A DNA stretch of 10,224 nt from Bacteroidota bacterium (GTDB lineage: Bacteria; Zhuqueibacterota; JdFR-76; DREG01), in contig JAUXJX010000031.1 of the NCBI GenBank assembly GCA_030624545.1, positions 1 to 10,224 of the forward strand, given 5' to 3'. The position numbers were made by a program, and so were the translations under genes. This document shows, one piece after another, positions 1 through 8,048 of this stretch. The notes below the pieces were generated by a model. It made no database searches, had not been told where the DNA came from, and was given only the letters and a program-made list of their open reading frames with translations. How positions within the stretch are numbered: position 1 is the stretch's first letter; each line of letters starts with the position of its first letter.

Positions 1-3000
1 CGGACTCGCTAAAGAAGATAATTGTAAAGGAAAAGCCGGATGCTTTGCTTCCGACTATGGGAGGTCAGACCGGGCTGAACGTGGCAGTTTCGCTTGCAGA
101 AAGCGGTTTCCTCGACGGGGTGGGAGTTGAGTTGATCGGCGCGAAATTGGAGGCTATAAAGAAGGCAGAGGACCGGGAGTTATTCAAGCAAGTTATGGAT
201 GAGGTCAGACTGGAAACTCCCATGGGAGGTATTGCCCGTTCATTGGCCGACGCGCACCGATTGAGAGAACGAATCCCCTTCCCCATGATTGTGCGCCCTG
301 CCTTCACGCTCGGCGGCACAGGTGGGAGCGTAGTCTACAACATTAAGGAATTTGAAGATCAAGTCTCCTGGGGTCTGCACAATAGCCCGATTTCCGAAGT
401 GCTTATTGAGGAATCCGTACTCGGATGGAAAGAATATGAGCTGGAGGTGATGCGCGACTTAGAGGACAATGTCGTCATCATCTGCTCTATCGAAAATCTC
501 GACCCAATGGGGATCCATACGGGGGATAGCATTACCGTTGCACCAGCGCAAACGCTGACCGATCGCGAATACCAACTCCTACGAGATGCGTCGATCAAAA
601 TTATACGTGCAATAGGTGTCGAAACCGGTGGATCCAACATACAATTTGCCGTTAATCCTGACAACGGCCAGTTGGTTGTGATTGAAATGAATCCACGAGT
701 ATCTCGCAGTTCCGCATTGGCCTCAAAGGCCACGGGCTTTCCTATTGCGAAGATTGCGGCCAAGCTTTCTGTCGGCCTCACTCTCGCTGAGATCCCTAAC
801 GACATCACACGGAAAACCCCGGCCTGTTTTGAGCCAACCCTGGATTATGTGGTGGTTAAGTTTCCTAGATGGAATTTTGAAAAATTTCCTGGTGTAGATC
901 GGCAGCTTGGCACGCAGATGAAATCTGTTGGGGAGGTCATGTCTATTGGCCGGAGTTTCAAGGAGGCCTTGGGGAAGGCGGTCAGTTCGCTTGACACTGA
1001 CTTGTTTCTCTGGGATGACGATGACGGGCAAGATTTGCACAACATGAAAAAAGAGGACCTTTCGCCTGACGAGTGTGAATGGGTTGAAAAGGGTTTGCGG
1101 TATCCCAGCGATAATCGCCTGTATTTTGTCAGATTGGCCCTGAGGATTGGCTATACCTATGAGGAATTATTCTCGCTGACGGGCATCGATCCCTGGTTTT
1201 TGAGCCAAATCGATGAGGTGATTGAGACGGAAGATGAGGTTCTCAGCTATAAAGGTAGGTTGCAGGAGATTCCTGTCGAGAATTTGCGCAGGATCAAGAA
1301 GAGGGGAATTTCGGATCTGCAGTTGGCGTATTTGCTCGAAGTTGATGAAGCCGAGATTTATTCTCTTCGAAAGAAGTTGGGTGTGACTGCCTCCTTCAAA
1401 ACTGTAGATACCTGTGCGGCCGAATTTGAAGCCGAAACCCCTTACTACTATTCGACCTATGATCAAGAGAATGAGGCAATCCCGAGCAAAAATAAGAAGA
1501 TCATCATATTGGGCAGCGGGCCAAATCGAATTGGACAGGGAATTGAATTTGACTATTCTTCCGTGCATGCGGTGCAAGCTCTCAAGGAGGAAGGCTACGA
1601 GGCCATTATGGTGAACTGTAACCCGGAGACGGTGAGCACAGACTACGATACCTCTGACCGGCTCTATTTCGAGCCAATCACCTTTGAACATGTGATGAAT
1701 ATCGTTGAAGTTGAAAAGCCGGAGGGAGTCATCGTCCAGTTTGGCGGTCAGATGCCTCTAAAGTTGGCCCTTCCACTCGAACAAGCTAATGTAAAAATTT
1801 TGGGAACGGCGCCAAATAATATTGACCTGGCTGAAGATAGAAGGCGTTTCGGCAAATTGTTGAAGAAATTGGAGATTCGCCAACCCGAAAGCGGAATGGC
1901 GTCGACGATAAAGGAAGCTCTGAAGCAGGCCGAAAGAATCGACTATCCTGTATTGATTCGGCCTTCTTACGTGCTTGGCGGCCGGGCTATGGAAATCGTC
2001 TATGATGCAAAGTCACTCGAAACTTATATGACAAGTGCACTTAAGATTTCGCGAAAGTATCCCATACTCATCGATCGCTTCCTGGAAGATGCCTATGAAG
2101 TAGACGTCGAAGCGATTAGCGATGGCCGGCGTGTAATCATCGGTGGTATTATGCAGCACATAGAGGAAGCCGGAATCCATTCCGGTGACAGCTCTTGTGT
2201 AATGCCTTCGTACTGGATAACCAAGGAGCAGCTTGAGGAAATCAAGCAGCAGACCCGGACAATTGCACTCGCTCTGAATGTGATCGGATTGGTCAATCTG
2301 CAATTTGCCATTAAAGACGGACTTATCTATGTGCTGGAAGTGAATCCAAGGGCCTCGCGCACGGTTCCGTTCGTAAGCAAGGCAAAAAACTTTCCCATGG
2401 CTAAATTTGCCGCCAAATTGATGGTAGGCAAATCACTGGATGATCTGCAAATCCGGGAAGATCCGGTTGTCGAACACTATTCGGTGAAATCCGTAGTTTT
2501 TCCGTTCAACAAGTTCTCCGGAACCAACTCCTATTTGGGCCCGGAAATGAAATCGACCGGAGAAGTTATGGGATTAGGGGCAAGTTTTGGGGAGGCATTT
2601 GCCAAAGCCCAGCTTGCTACTCAGGCCGGTCTGCCTCTCTATGGCAATGTATTCATCAGTGTGAATGACAATGACAAAAAAGAGATCATACCAATCGCCA
2701 AAGATCTGGCACGCAGGGGATTTGGAATTCTTGCAACATCGGGTACGCTTGCAGCTCTGAAGGACTCCGGTTTGAAAGGTGAATTGGTGTACAAGGTAGG
2801 CGAAGGACGTCCCAACATAGTAGACAGGATCATCAATGGCGAAGTACAGATGATCGTCAACACGCCCTTGGGGAAGAAATCGAGATATGATGAATACGCT
2901 CTCAGCAGAGCCGGAATTGACTATGATATTCCGAGCTTCACCACGTTATCGGCTGCCACGGCTGCTGTGGAGGCAATCGCCACATTGCAGCAGTCTGAAC

Positions 3001-3053
3001 TAGATGTAAAAAGCCTGCAAGAGTATTTCCACGATCAATATTCCGTGAATTAG
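1..3053 (+). CDS. carB: Carbamoyl-phosphate synthase large subunit (5'-partial)
   Basis: CarB makes carbamoyl phosphate from bicarbonate, two ATP and ammonia supplied by the CarA glutaminase, feeding pyrimidine and arginine synthesis in the cytoplasm. The reading frame is open to the left edge (first full codon at position 3), so the start lies outside; by comparison with the roughly 1073-residue E. coli protein about 70 N-terminal residues are missing. The TTG at 45 is not a credible start, because conserved sequence ([18 protein letters not shown]) runs through it. Visible parts in order: first ATP-grasp half with [28 protein letters not shown] and [20 protein letters not shown]; oligomerisation region; second half beginning near [20 protein letters not shown], with [35 protein letters not shown] and [16 protein letters not shown]; and a C-terminal MGS-like allosteric domain (about the last 130 residues, with [13 protein letters not shown]). 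All expected blocks are present and no frameshift is seen. carA is not in the window. Confidence 0.98.
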   Translation, partial: DSLKKIIVKEKPDALLPTMGGQTGLNVAVSLAESGFLDGVGVELIGAKLEAIKKAEDRELFKQVMDEVRLETPMGGIARSLADAHRLRERIPFPMIVRPAFTLGGTGGSVVYNIKEFEDQVSWGLHNSPISEVLIEESVLGWKEYELEVMRDLEDNVVIICSIENLDPMGIHTGDSITVAPAQTLTDREYQLLRDASIKIIRAIGVETGGSNIQFAVNPDNGQLVVIEMNPRVSRSSALASKATGFPIAKIAAKLSVGLTLAEIPNDITRKTPACFEPTLDYVVVKFPRWNFEKFPGVDRQLGTQMKSVGEVMSIGRSFKEALGKAVSSLDTDLFLWDDDDGQDLHNMKKEDLSPDECEWVEKGLRYPSDNRLYFVRLALRIGYTYEELFSLTGIDPWFLSQIDEVIETEDEVLSYKGRLQEIPVENLRRIKKRGISDLQLAYLLEVDEAEIYSLRKKLGVTASFKTVDTCAAEFEAETPYYYSTYDQENEAIPSKNKKIIILGSGPNRIGQGIEFDYSSVHAVQALKEEGYEAIMVNCNPETVSTDYDTSDRLYFEPITFEHVMNIVEVEKPEGVIVQFGGQMPLKLALPLEQANVKILGTAPNNIDLAEDRRRFGKLLKKLEIRQPESGMASTIKEALKQAERIDYPVLIRPSYVLGGRAMEIVYDAKSLETYMTSALKISRKYPILIDRFLEDAYEVDVEAISDGRRVIIGGIMQHIEEAGIHSGDSSCVMPSYWITKEQLEEIKQQTRTIALALNVIGLVNLQFAIKDGLIYVLEVNPRASRTVPFVSKAKNFPMAKFAAKLMVGKSLDDLQIREDPVVEHYSVKSVVFPFNKFSGTNSYLGPEMKSTGEVMGLGASFGEAFAKAQLATQAGLPLYGNVFISVNDNDKKEIIPIAKDLARRGFGILATSGTLAALKDSGLKGELVYKVGEGRPNIVDRIINGEVQMIVNTPLGKKSRYDEYALSRAGIDYDIPSFTTLSAATAAVEAIATLQQSELDVKSLQEYFHDQYSVN

Positions 3054-3162
3054 ACCCCGCCAGTTTCTCGATGCAGTTTGAGTTTTCTGCGTTGCGATTC
3101 GGCAATTGGCTTTCGAATGAATATCCGTCCATCGAGTCACATGGTGCAGTTTTTACCGCCCT

Positions 3163-3205
3163 GGTCGGAAAATGGGCAAATTTTTCCGGCGACCGGAAAA
3201 TTATT
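3163..3205 (+). terminator. Possible carB terminator or attenuator with two competing hairpins
   Basis: TTTTCCGG (3182-3189) and CCGGAAAA (3193-3200) form a perfect 8-bp stem with a CGA loop, followed by an AT-rich stretch but not a long T run. The same TTTTCCGG segment can pair instead with the upstream GTCGGAAAA (3164-3172), giving a 9-bp stem (3164-3172 with 3182-3190, including one G-T pair) with a 9-base loop. The two structures exclude each other. Position about 110 bases after the carB stop fits a transcript end. The weak T tract makes an intrinsic terminator uncertain. Confidence 0.4.
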
Positions 3206-3209
3206 GTGC

Positions 3210-3223
3210 GGGAGCAAACTCCC
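3210..3223 (+). repeat. Short hairpin GGGAG-CAAA-CTCCC
   Basis: A perfect 5-bp stem (3210-3214 with 3219-3223) with a four-base CAAA loop lies directly after the larger hairpin at 3182-3200. The sequence after it (TTCCTATAAG) is not a T tract. It may be part of the same transcript-end structure or unrelated. Confidence 0.3.
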
Positions 3224-3241
3224 TTCCTATAAGTCCATTCT

Positions 3242-3269
3242 ATAACCATCATGGAAAACAATTGGTTAT
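3242..3269. repeat. Inverted repeat ATAACCA / TGGTTAT
   Basis: A perfect 7-bp inverted repeat with arms 3242-3248 and 3263-3269 and a 14-base interval (arm centres 21 bp apart, about two helical turns). It lies about 50 bp upstream of the extended -10 element at 3315-3323, so it could be an operator for a dimeric regulator. It could also be a chance repeat, since both arms are short. Confidence 0.3.
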
Positions 3270-3314
3270 GAAAGCCATTCTAATTTGATCGAAAAGATCC
3301 ACCGAGATTTTCAT

Positions 3315-3323
3315 TGGTATAAT
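3315..3323 (+). promoter_or_regulatory. Extended -10 promoter for the CxC-fapA-kinase-regulator unit
   Basis: TGG followed by TATAAT (3318-3323) is a perfect extended -10 element. No good -35 hexamer sits at 16-18 bp; TTGATC at 3285-3290 is too far upstream. Extended -10 promoters do not need a -35, so transcription could start near 3330. This would give a leader of about 75 bases before the ATG at 3405 and would exclude the upstream TTG at 3285 as the start of the first gene. The leader holds a small hairpin, ATCCA 3347-3351 with TGGAT 3362-3366. Confidence 0.5.
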
Positions 3324-3404
3324 CTTTGTAACCCAAGGGTGAGTTTATCCATCGACAAATGTGGATGGACCATACTTTTGGCAGCGATAAGACACGGAAA
3401 GTGG

Positions 3405-3710
3405 ATGGAAGCGAAACAAACTCAATTCGTAGAGTTGTCCAGTCAAGCCCACACTATAAAACGCTTGAATCCTGTCCGCAAACATAACCGTCTCATCAAG
3501 GCAAACTTCATTCCCAAAGGTACAGATCCTGTAGATACGGAACAGATGTCTGACCCGGACGACTCAGGAATAGAGCTCAAGAGAGATGGTGACTTTGTTG
3601 AAATGATCACAGTGAATTGTGCCTGCGGAAGATCAACTCAAATATTGCTTGATTATGACAATCATCAAGCCTCAGCTCAGAAAGTTCATCCCGATGAAGC
3701 TGATCATTAA
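3405..3710 (+). CDS. Small hypothetical protein with a CxC motif
   Basis: About 101 residues, function not recognised. The N-terminal part is basic (KRLNPVRKHNRLIKANF), the middle is acidic (DPVDTEQMSDPDDSG) and the C-terminal part holds a predicted beta-strand pair around a CxC motif, EMITVNCACGRSTQILLDYD. That block resembles the short cysteine-containing strand segment found ahead of PilZ domains in some deltaproteobacterial proteins, but no PilZ domain follows. Two cysteines alone could bind metal only as a dimer or with other ligands. No signal peptide or membrane segment is seen. The ATG at 3405 was chosen because it follows GGAAAG and lies downstream of the TATAAT at 3318; the same frame stays open to a TTG at 3285, which would give 141 residues, but that extension looks non-protein-like. 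The stop is 45 bases before the fapA-like gene, so the two are probably co-transcribed. Confidence 0.6.
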   Translation: MEAKQTQFVELSSQAHTIKRLNPVRKHNRLIKANFIPKGTDPVDTEQMSDPDDSGIELKRDGDFVEMITVNCACGRSTQILLDYDNHQASAQKVHPDEADH

Positions 3711-3755
3711 ACACGCCGCCCATAAGAAGATCGACCCACAGAACCGGAATCGCTA

Positions 3756-5375
3756 ATGTCGAATATTCTCATCAAACAGTTGATATTAATCATCAACAAT
3801 GATGGAATCTATTTGAGCGTTGACCCTGCGCAGCCGGCCTTGGCCAATCTGGTCGACGTTCGCGATGAATTGTGCAGACGAGGCATAACCAATGCGGACT
3901 TTGCCCAAATTGAAAACGTCATCGTCCGCGGAAATGATCAACCTACTTTAATTTGTGAATCGCCGCGGAGATATGATCAAGAAAAAGACAAATATGTTCA
4001 AGTGCGTGTTTCAGACGAAGGGGTCCACGCTTATCTGACAGTGCGATTCCCGGACGATTCGGAACTAAATACCTCAGAGTGGGACATAAATCACAAATTG
4101 TGGGAAGCTAACATAAGGCTCCCTATAGACAAGGACAAAATCAAGAATATTGTACAAAAGAGAGAGACGATTGTGAATGAAATCGTCTGCACAGGCATCC
4201 CCCCCGTCCATGGTATTGATGGAAGAGTAGAACATAAGGTCGAAGTGGGCAAGAAGAAGGCTCCACTGATCCGGGTGGATGGCAGTGTAGACCATCATCA
4301 GCTTAACCACATTAATTGTGTAAGAAAGTCTCAACATTTAGCCCACCTGGTTCCTCCTACGGAAGGTAAGCCTGGCATAAATGTTTTCGATGAGCCGATT
4401 CCGTGCAAGCCGGGTAGGAAGGTACGAATGCCGCGGGGAATAAACACCTATATTTCTCCTGACGAGCTTGATCTTTACGCTAAGTACAGTGGTATCCTTT
4501 ATCAGGAAAATGGATTACTAAATATAGAGCCAATCTATGTCGTGCCAAAAGATGTAGATTTTTCTACCGGTGATATCCATTATACCGGAGATATAATCGT
4601 GAGTGGAGACATAAAGACCGGTTTTACGGTAGAAACCGACGGTAACATCCTTGTGAGAGGAAGTGTTGATGGGGCTGTTGTCAAGTCAAACAGCGGCCGT
4701 ATCGTAATCAATGGCGGAATCCTTGGCAAATATAAAGCTGTCATAGAAGCTCAACAGAACATCACGGCGGAATTCGCTCAACATGCAAAAATTGTCTCAC
4801 GCAATGACGTAGAAATAAGAAAATATGTCCTCGATTGTGAGATAGAGGCATATGGATTTGTCAAGATCCCGAAGGGGCAGATTATCGGCGGAACCGTTAG
4901 CAGTGAACGCGGCATTATTGCGCATGAAATTGGAACAAGCAAAAATGTGAGAACTCAAATCGCAATAGGCCGGTCCATCGATACCAATGTCTGGATGGAA
5001 ATTCTGCAGCTAAACAAAAAGATCAAAGATCTTAAGAGGGAATTTGATTCCATCAATGAGCAAATCTCCTTCCTGGAGGTCCTCGAAAAAAGATTAAACA
5101 ATCTGAACGACAAAAAACAAAAAGAACTTGAAGAGTTACTATTGAGACGAGATGCTATTCAGAGTCGGATCGATGAATTAGAAAAAGAAAAGAAGACGAA
5201 GACCAAAACCGGGGACAATTCATTTGATGAGTTTCCTTCGGTTCAGGCCAACTACAAGATCTATCCGGGAGTCGTCCTGCAAATGAATCAATTTGTAGAG
5301 GAGGTCAGCGATCAACTTGGAGCAATTAGAATTTCATTGAAACCTACCGGTGTGGAAAAGAAGGTTCTGGCATGA
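3756..5375 (+). CDS. FapA-family (DUF342) beta-helix/coiled-coil protein
   Basis: 539 residues, cytoplasmic, with no signal peptide or membrane span. Residues about 1-250 match the FapA N-terminal region, including the pattern seen as EIVCTGIPPVHGIDGRVEH and later PPTEGKPGINVFDEPI. Residues about 265-405 are a DUF342 beta-helix with short repeating strands and Gly/Asn/Asp turns (STGDIHYTGDIIVSGDIKTG, then GNILVRGSVDG, GRIVINGGILGKY, GQIIGGTV). Residues about 415-480 are a charged heptad-like coiled coil (LNKKIKDLKREFDSINEQIS onwards). The C-terminal block with YKIYPGVVLQMN is typical of the family. In Vibrio vulnificus FapA links the glucose PTS enzyme IIA to polar placement of FlhF and flagellation; other family members are uncharacterised. 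GGAA at 3746-3749 precedes the ATG. The stop overlaps the next start (ATGA at 5372-5375), implying translational coupling to the kinase. A role as scaffold or input partner for the kinase is inference. Confidence 0.9.
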   Translation: MSNILIKQLILIINNDGIYLSVDPAQPALANLVDVRDELCRRGITNADFAQIENVIVRGNDQPTLICESPRRYDQEKDKYVQVRVSDEGVHAYLTVRFPDDSELNTSEWDINHKLWEANIRLPIDKDKIKNIVQKRETIVNEIVCTGIPPVHGIDGRVEHKVEVGKKKAPLIRVDGSVDHHQLNHINCVRKSQHLAHLVPPTEGKPGINVFDEPIPCKPGRKVRMPRGINTYISPDELDLYAKYSGILYQENGLLNIEPIYVVPKDVDFSTGDIHYTGDIIVSGDIKTGFTVETDGNILVRGSVDGAVVKSNSGRIVINGGILGKYKAVIEAQQNITAEFAQHAKIVSRNDVEIRKYVLDCEIEAYGFVKIPKGQIIGGTVSSERGIIAHEIGTSKNVRTQIAIGRSIDTNVWMEILQLNKKIKDLKREFDSINEQISFLEVLEKRLNNLNDKKQKELEELLLRRDAIQSRIDELEKEKKTKTKTGDNSFDEFPSVQANYKIYPGVVLQMNQFVEEVSDQLGAIRISLKPTGVEKKVLA

Positions 5376-6628
5376 ATCAAGATGCTTCCGGCCAGCATCA
5401 GAATTCCGAGCAGATTTCCTCACTGCAACATGCCGTCGAGTTCTTTACTTCAGCAACGGACAATTTCCAGGAGGCCTACCGCCAATTGGAACGGCAGGTG
5501 GCCAGGCTAAACTCTGAACTGGAAGAGAAAAACAGCGAACTCCAGACCAGTCTGAAAGAAGCAAAATCCCTAAAGGAATATCTCTCCAACATTTTGTCCA
5601 GCATGGATGCCGGGGTGATATGCACAGACATGTCAGGAAGGATCACCGTATTCAACCGGGCAGCGGAAGATCTTACCGGCTATTCGCGGGGAGAGGTGCT
5701 CAATAAGACATATCGGGAAGTGTTTGGGTATTCAGGTGAAGAAAAGGACGATCCTGAGAATATTATCAAAGAACATGAAAAAACCGTTCACCAGGAAAAG
5801 GACATAATACGGCGGGATGGCAAGACGGTGCCGATTAAATTTAGCATGACACTTCTGCAATCCGATTCCGAAGAGCCGCTTGGCGTGGTCGAAGTTTTCG
5901 AAGATCTTTCCGCGATCCGAAAACTGGAACGAGAAATCCACCAGGTGGGAACATTGACCGCGTTAGGAGAAATGGCGGGCGACGTCGCGCATGAAATCCG
6001 TAATCCCCTCGGCGCCATAGCCGGATTCGGCGCGCTGCTTGAAAGAGACTTGGGCACGAACGATCCGCGCCAGCGGCTGGTAAGAAAGATCATTGTGGCC
6101 GTGGGGAAGATGGATCGGATCATAGGGAATTTGGTTTTTCTTGCCCGGCCCGTAATTCCAAACATGCGTGAAGTAGATATAAGACTTCTCTTGAACGATG
6201 TGATCGATCAACTCGATTTCCAGGCAAAAGATGATGACATAAAGGTGGACTTTGTAAAGAATTTCCCGGCAAGATCACTACACTTTATGGCAGATCCTCA
6301 ACTTGTACAGCAACTATTCCTGCATTTGCTGCGGAATTCAGTCGAGTCAATAGATCATGATAATGGCCGGGTTCAAATTCAGATACGGAGGACCTCCAAA
6401 GGGAGCTTTGGAATTACGATTACAGACAACGGAAGAGGCATTCCCAAAAATCTTCAGGAGCGGTTGTATCGTCCCCTTGCATCTGGAGACACACAAAGGG
6501 CAGGCCTCGGGCTTTCTATCGTCAGGAAAATCGTCGATCTGCACAACGGCAGAATTGATATAAATAGCAGACTGAAGCGTGGAACCAAAGTGGTTTTAGA
6601 GTTCCCCGTCGGTTTATCGGAAAGGTAA
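5372..6628 (+). CDS. Cytoplasmic PAS histidine kinase, FleS/FlrB/NtrB-like
   Basis: 418 residues. The protein autophosphorylates on a histidine and passes the phosphate to the adjacent regulator. Domains in order: an N-terminal coiled coil (about 12-75; LQHAVEFFTSATDNFQEAYR then LERQVARLNSELEEK), very like the start of FleS/FlrB kinases; a PAS domain (about 76-190; MDAGVICTDMSGRITVFNRA); HisKA (about 197-262) with phosphoacceptor H207 in AHEIRNPLG; and HATPase (about 305-416) with N-box N322, G1 box D352-NGRG and G2 box G378-LGLS. There is no membrane segment, so the signal is cytoplasmic. The ATP lid is short (YRPLASGDTQRAGLGLS), lacking the usual EPFFTTK. All catalytic residues are present. 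An AAGAAGG ribosome site lies about 7 bases before the ATG, and the start overlaps the fapA-like stop by four bases. The signal sensed by PAS is unknown. Confidence 0.95.
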   Translation: MNQDASGQHQNSEQISSLQHAVEFFTSATDNFQEAYRQLERQVARLNSELEEKNSELQTSLKEAKSLKEYLSNILSSMDAGVICTDMSGRITVFNRAAEDLTGYSRGEVLNKTYREVFGYSGEEKDDPENIIKEHEKTVHQEKDIIRRDGKTVPIKFSMTLLQSDSEEPLGVVEVFEDLSAIRKLEREIHQVGTLTALGEMAGDVAHEIRNPLGAIAGFGALLERDLGTNDPRQRLVRKIIVAVGKMDRIIGNLVFLARPVIPNMREVDIRLLLNDVIDQLDFQAKDDDIKVDFVKNFPARSLHFMADPQLVQQLFLHLLRNSVESIDHDNGRVQIQIRRTSKGSFGITITDNGRGIPKNLQERLYRPLASGDTQRAGLGLSIVRKIVDLHNGRIDINSRLKRGTKVVLEFPVGLSER

Positions 6629-6632
6629 GGTG

Positions 6633-8048
6633 ATGGAAGGGAAGAGAATCCTTGTCGTGGATGATGATCAACTGCTTCATGAGTTTCTTGTTGAGACCCT
6701 AAAGCGCAAATGTTATGAAGTTGACAGCGCGGAAGATGCAACAACGGCCATCAATAAATTGGAACTGAATCAATTTGATCTGGTAATTACTGACTTACGG
6801 CTTCCGGACAAAGATGGCATGGAGGTGTTGAATTCCGCCAAGAGACACAATGGCGAAACAGGTGTAATCGTCATCACAGCTTTTGGAACGGTTGAAAACG
6901 CAGTTCAGGCAATGAAAATCGGAGCTTTTGATTATCTCACCAAGCCTTTCTCAGCCGATGAGATCGAGTTGGTGATAGAAAAATATTTCAATTATCGCGA
7001 ACTTGAAACAGAGAACAAATTCCTTCGCTCGCAGCTTGGAAAATTCTACGGATTTGAGAATATTATTGGCCACAGTTCCAAAATGCAGGAAGTGTTCGAT
7101 ATTATTCGAATGGTCTCTGACAGCAGAGCGACGGTGCTGATACAAGGTCCAAGCGGGACAGGCAAAGAACTTGTTGCAAAGGCAATTCATTTCAATAGCC
7201 CCCGAAAAAACAAGGCCTTTGTAAAAACGAATTGCGCAGCGCTGCCGGACGGCTTGGTGGAAAGTGAACTTTTTGGACATGAAAAAGGTGCCTTCACAGG
7301 TGCAATAAAGCGGACTCAAGGTAGATTTGAGCTCGCCCACGAAGGCACTCTGCTCCTGGACGAAATTAGTGAGATGAGTATTCGATTACAGGCCAAGCTC
7401 TTGCGCGTCCTTCAGGAAAAAGCATTTGAGAAGGTTGGTAACCCGGAGACACTGGAAGTCGATGTAAGGGTTATAGCGACAACCAACAGAGATTTGAAAG
7501 AGCTGGCTGAAAAGAATGAATTTCGCGAGGATCTGTATTACCGGCTGAACGTGGTTCCAATTACTTTGCCCGCTCTTAAACACAAGAAGGAAGATATTCC
7601 GTTGCTGGTAGAACATTTCATAAAGAAGCATTCGGAGGAAAATTGCCGGGATGTAAGCAAGATTTCCGCTGAAGCAATGAGAATGTTGATGAATCACGAC
7701 TGGCCCGGTAACGTACGCGAGTTGGAGAATGCTATTGAGCGCGCCGTTGTTATTTCCAGAACCGATGTGATAGAGCCGGTACATTTCCTTACATTTTGTC
7801 ATCTGCAGCCTGCCTACGAATACAAGGATCGTTGGAATGGTGATGTCAAAAATCTGTCGGAGGTTGAGAAAGGATTAATTTTGCAGGTTCTCGGTGAAAA
7901 TGATGGCAATCGCACCCGCAGCGCGGAGATCCTGGGAATTTCGGTGCGGACTTTGCGCAACAAGATCAGAGAATTCCGCCAAATTGGCCTGGAAATTCCG
8001 AGTCGAGGATCCAATTCATTTGCACCTTGTCCGGACCAGGGGAGGTAG
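6633..8048 (+). CDS. Sigma-54-dependent response regulator, NtrC/FleR/FlrC type
   Basis: 471 residues from the ATG. It is the likely partner of the upstream kinase and activates RNA polymerase carrying sigma-54. The receiver domain (about 4-118) has the acidic pocket D10-D12, phosphoacceptor D54 (LVITDLRLPDKDG), the switch threonine in VIVITAFG and the lysine in YLTKPF. The AAA+ domain (about 140-386) has Walker A GPSGTGKE at 172-179, the intact sigma-54 contact loop GAFTGA at 219-224, Walker B LLLDE with D243 and E244, and the arginine-rich FREDLYYRLN. A Fis-type helix-turn-helix at about 425-448 (NRTRSAEILGISVRTLRNKI) binds DNA. The ATG at 6633 is preferred, 7 bases after AAAGG; an immediately preceding GTG at 6630 would add one residue. 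The gap from the kinase stop is four bases, so the two are an operon pair. No sigma-54 -24/-12 promoter was found in the window's spacers, so its targets probably lie elsewhere. Confidence 0.96.
   Translation: MEGKRILVVDDDQLLHEFLVETLKRKCYEVDSAEDATTAINKLELNQFDLVITDLRLPDKDGMEVLNSAKRHNGETGVIVITAFGTVENAVQAMKIGAFDYLTKPFSADEIELVIEKYFNYRELETENKFLRSQLGKFYGFENIIGHSSKMQEVFDIIRMVSDSRATVLIQGPSGTGKELVAKAIHFNSPRKNKAFVKTNCAALPDGLVESELFGHEKGAFTGAIKRTQGRFELAHEGTLLLDEISEMSIRLQAKLLRVLQEKAFEKVGNPETLEVDVRVIATTNRDLKELAEKNEFREDLYYRLNVVPITLPALKHKKEDIPLLVEHFIKKHSEENCRDVSKISAEAMRMLMNHDWPGNVRELENAIERAVVISRTDVIEPVHFLTFCHLQPAYEYKDRWNGDVKNLSEVEKGLILQVLGENDGNRTRSAEILGISVRTLRNKIREFRQIGLEIPSRGSNSFAPCPDQGR

Larger units (their letters stand above)
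3054..3404. other. Non-coding spacer, rich in inverted and direct repeats
   Basis: This 351-base stretch separates carB from the small CxC gene. I see no convincing gene on either strand: the open frame on the minus strand here overlaps carB and has no recognisable content, and the + frame before 3405 (available from a TTG at 3285) reads as unstructured, tryptophan/cysteine-scattered sequence. It does contain several perfect short repeats: CTCGATG at 3067-3073 complementary to CATCGAG at 3130-3136; TGCAGTTT at 3072-3079 repeated at 3145-3152; a strong hairpin at 3182-3200; a small hairpin GGAG/CTCC-type at 3210-3223; and ATAACCA at 3242-3248 complementary to TGGTTAT at 3263-3269. A promoter lies at 3315-3323. 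Confidence 0.7.

Noticed and set aside
45..47. TTG at 45 as the start of carB
   Set aside because: Conserved CarB sequence continues upstream in the same frame to position 3, so the gene is simply cut by the window edge.
2938..3261. Minus-strand open frame of 107 codons overlapping the end of carB
   Set aside because: Antisense to a strongly conserved gene, no recognisable motif and no ribosome site; treated as a shadow.
3285..3404. Extension of the small CxC protein to the TTG at 3285
   Set aside because: A TTG start without a clear ribosome site, an implausible composition, and a perfect TATAAT at 3318-3323 lying inside it; the ATG at 3405 is better supported.
3054..3404. Sigma-54 (-24/-12) promoter before the CxC-fapA unit
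   Set aside because: GG and GC dinucleotides with the required 10-base spacing and flanks were not found here or in the other spacers.
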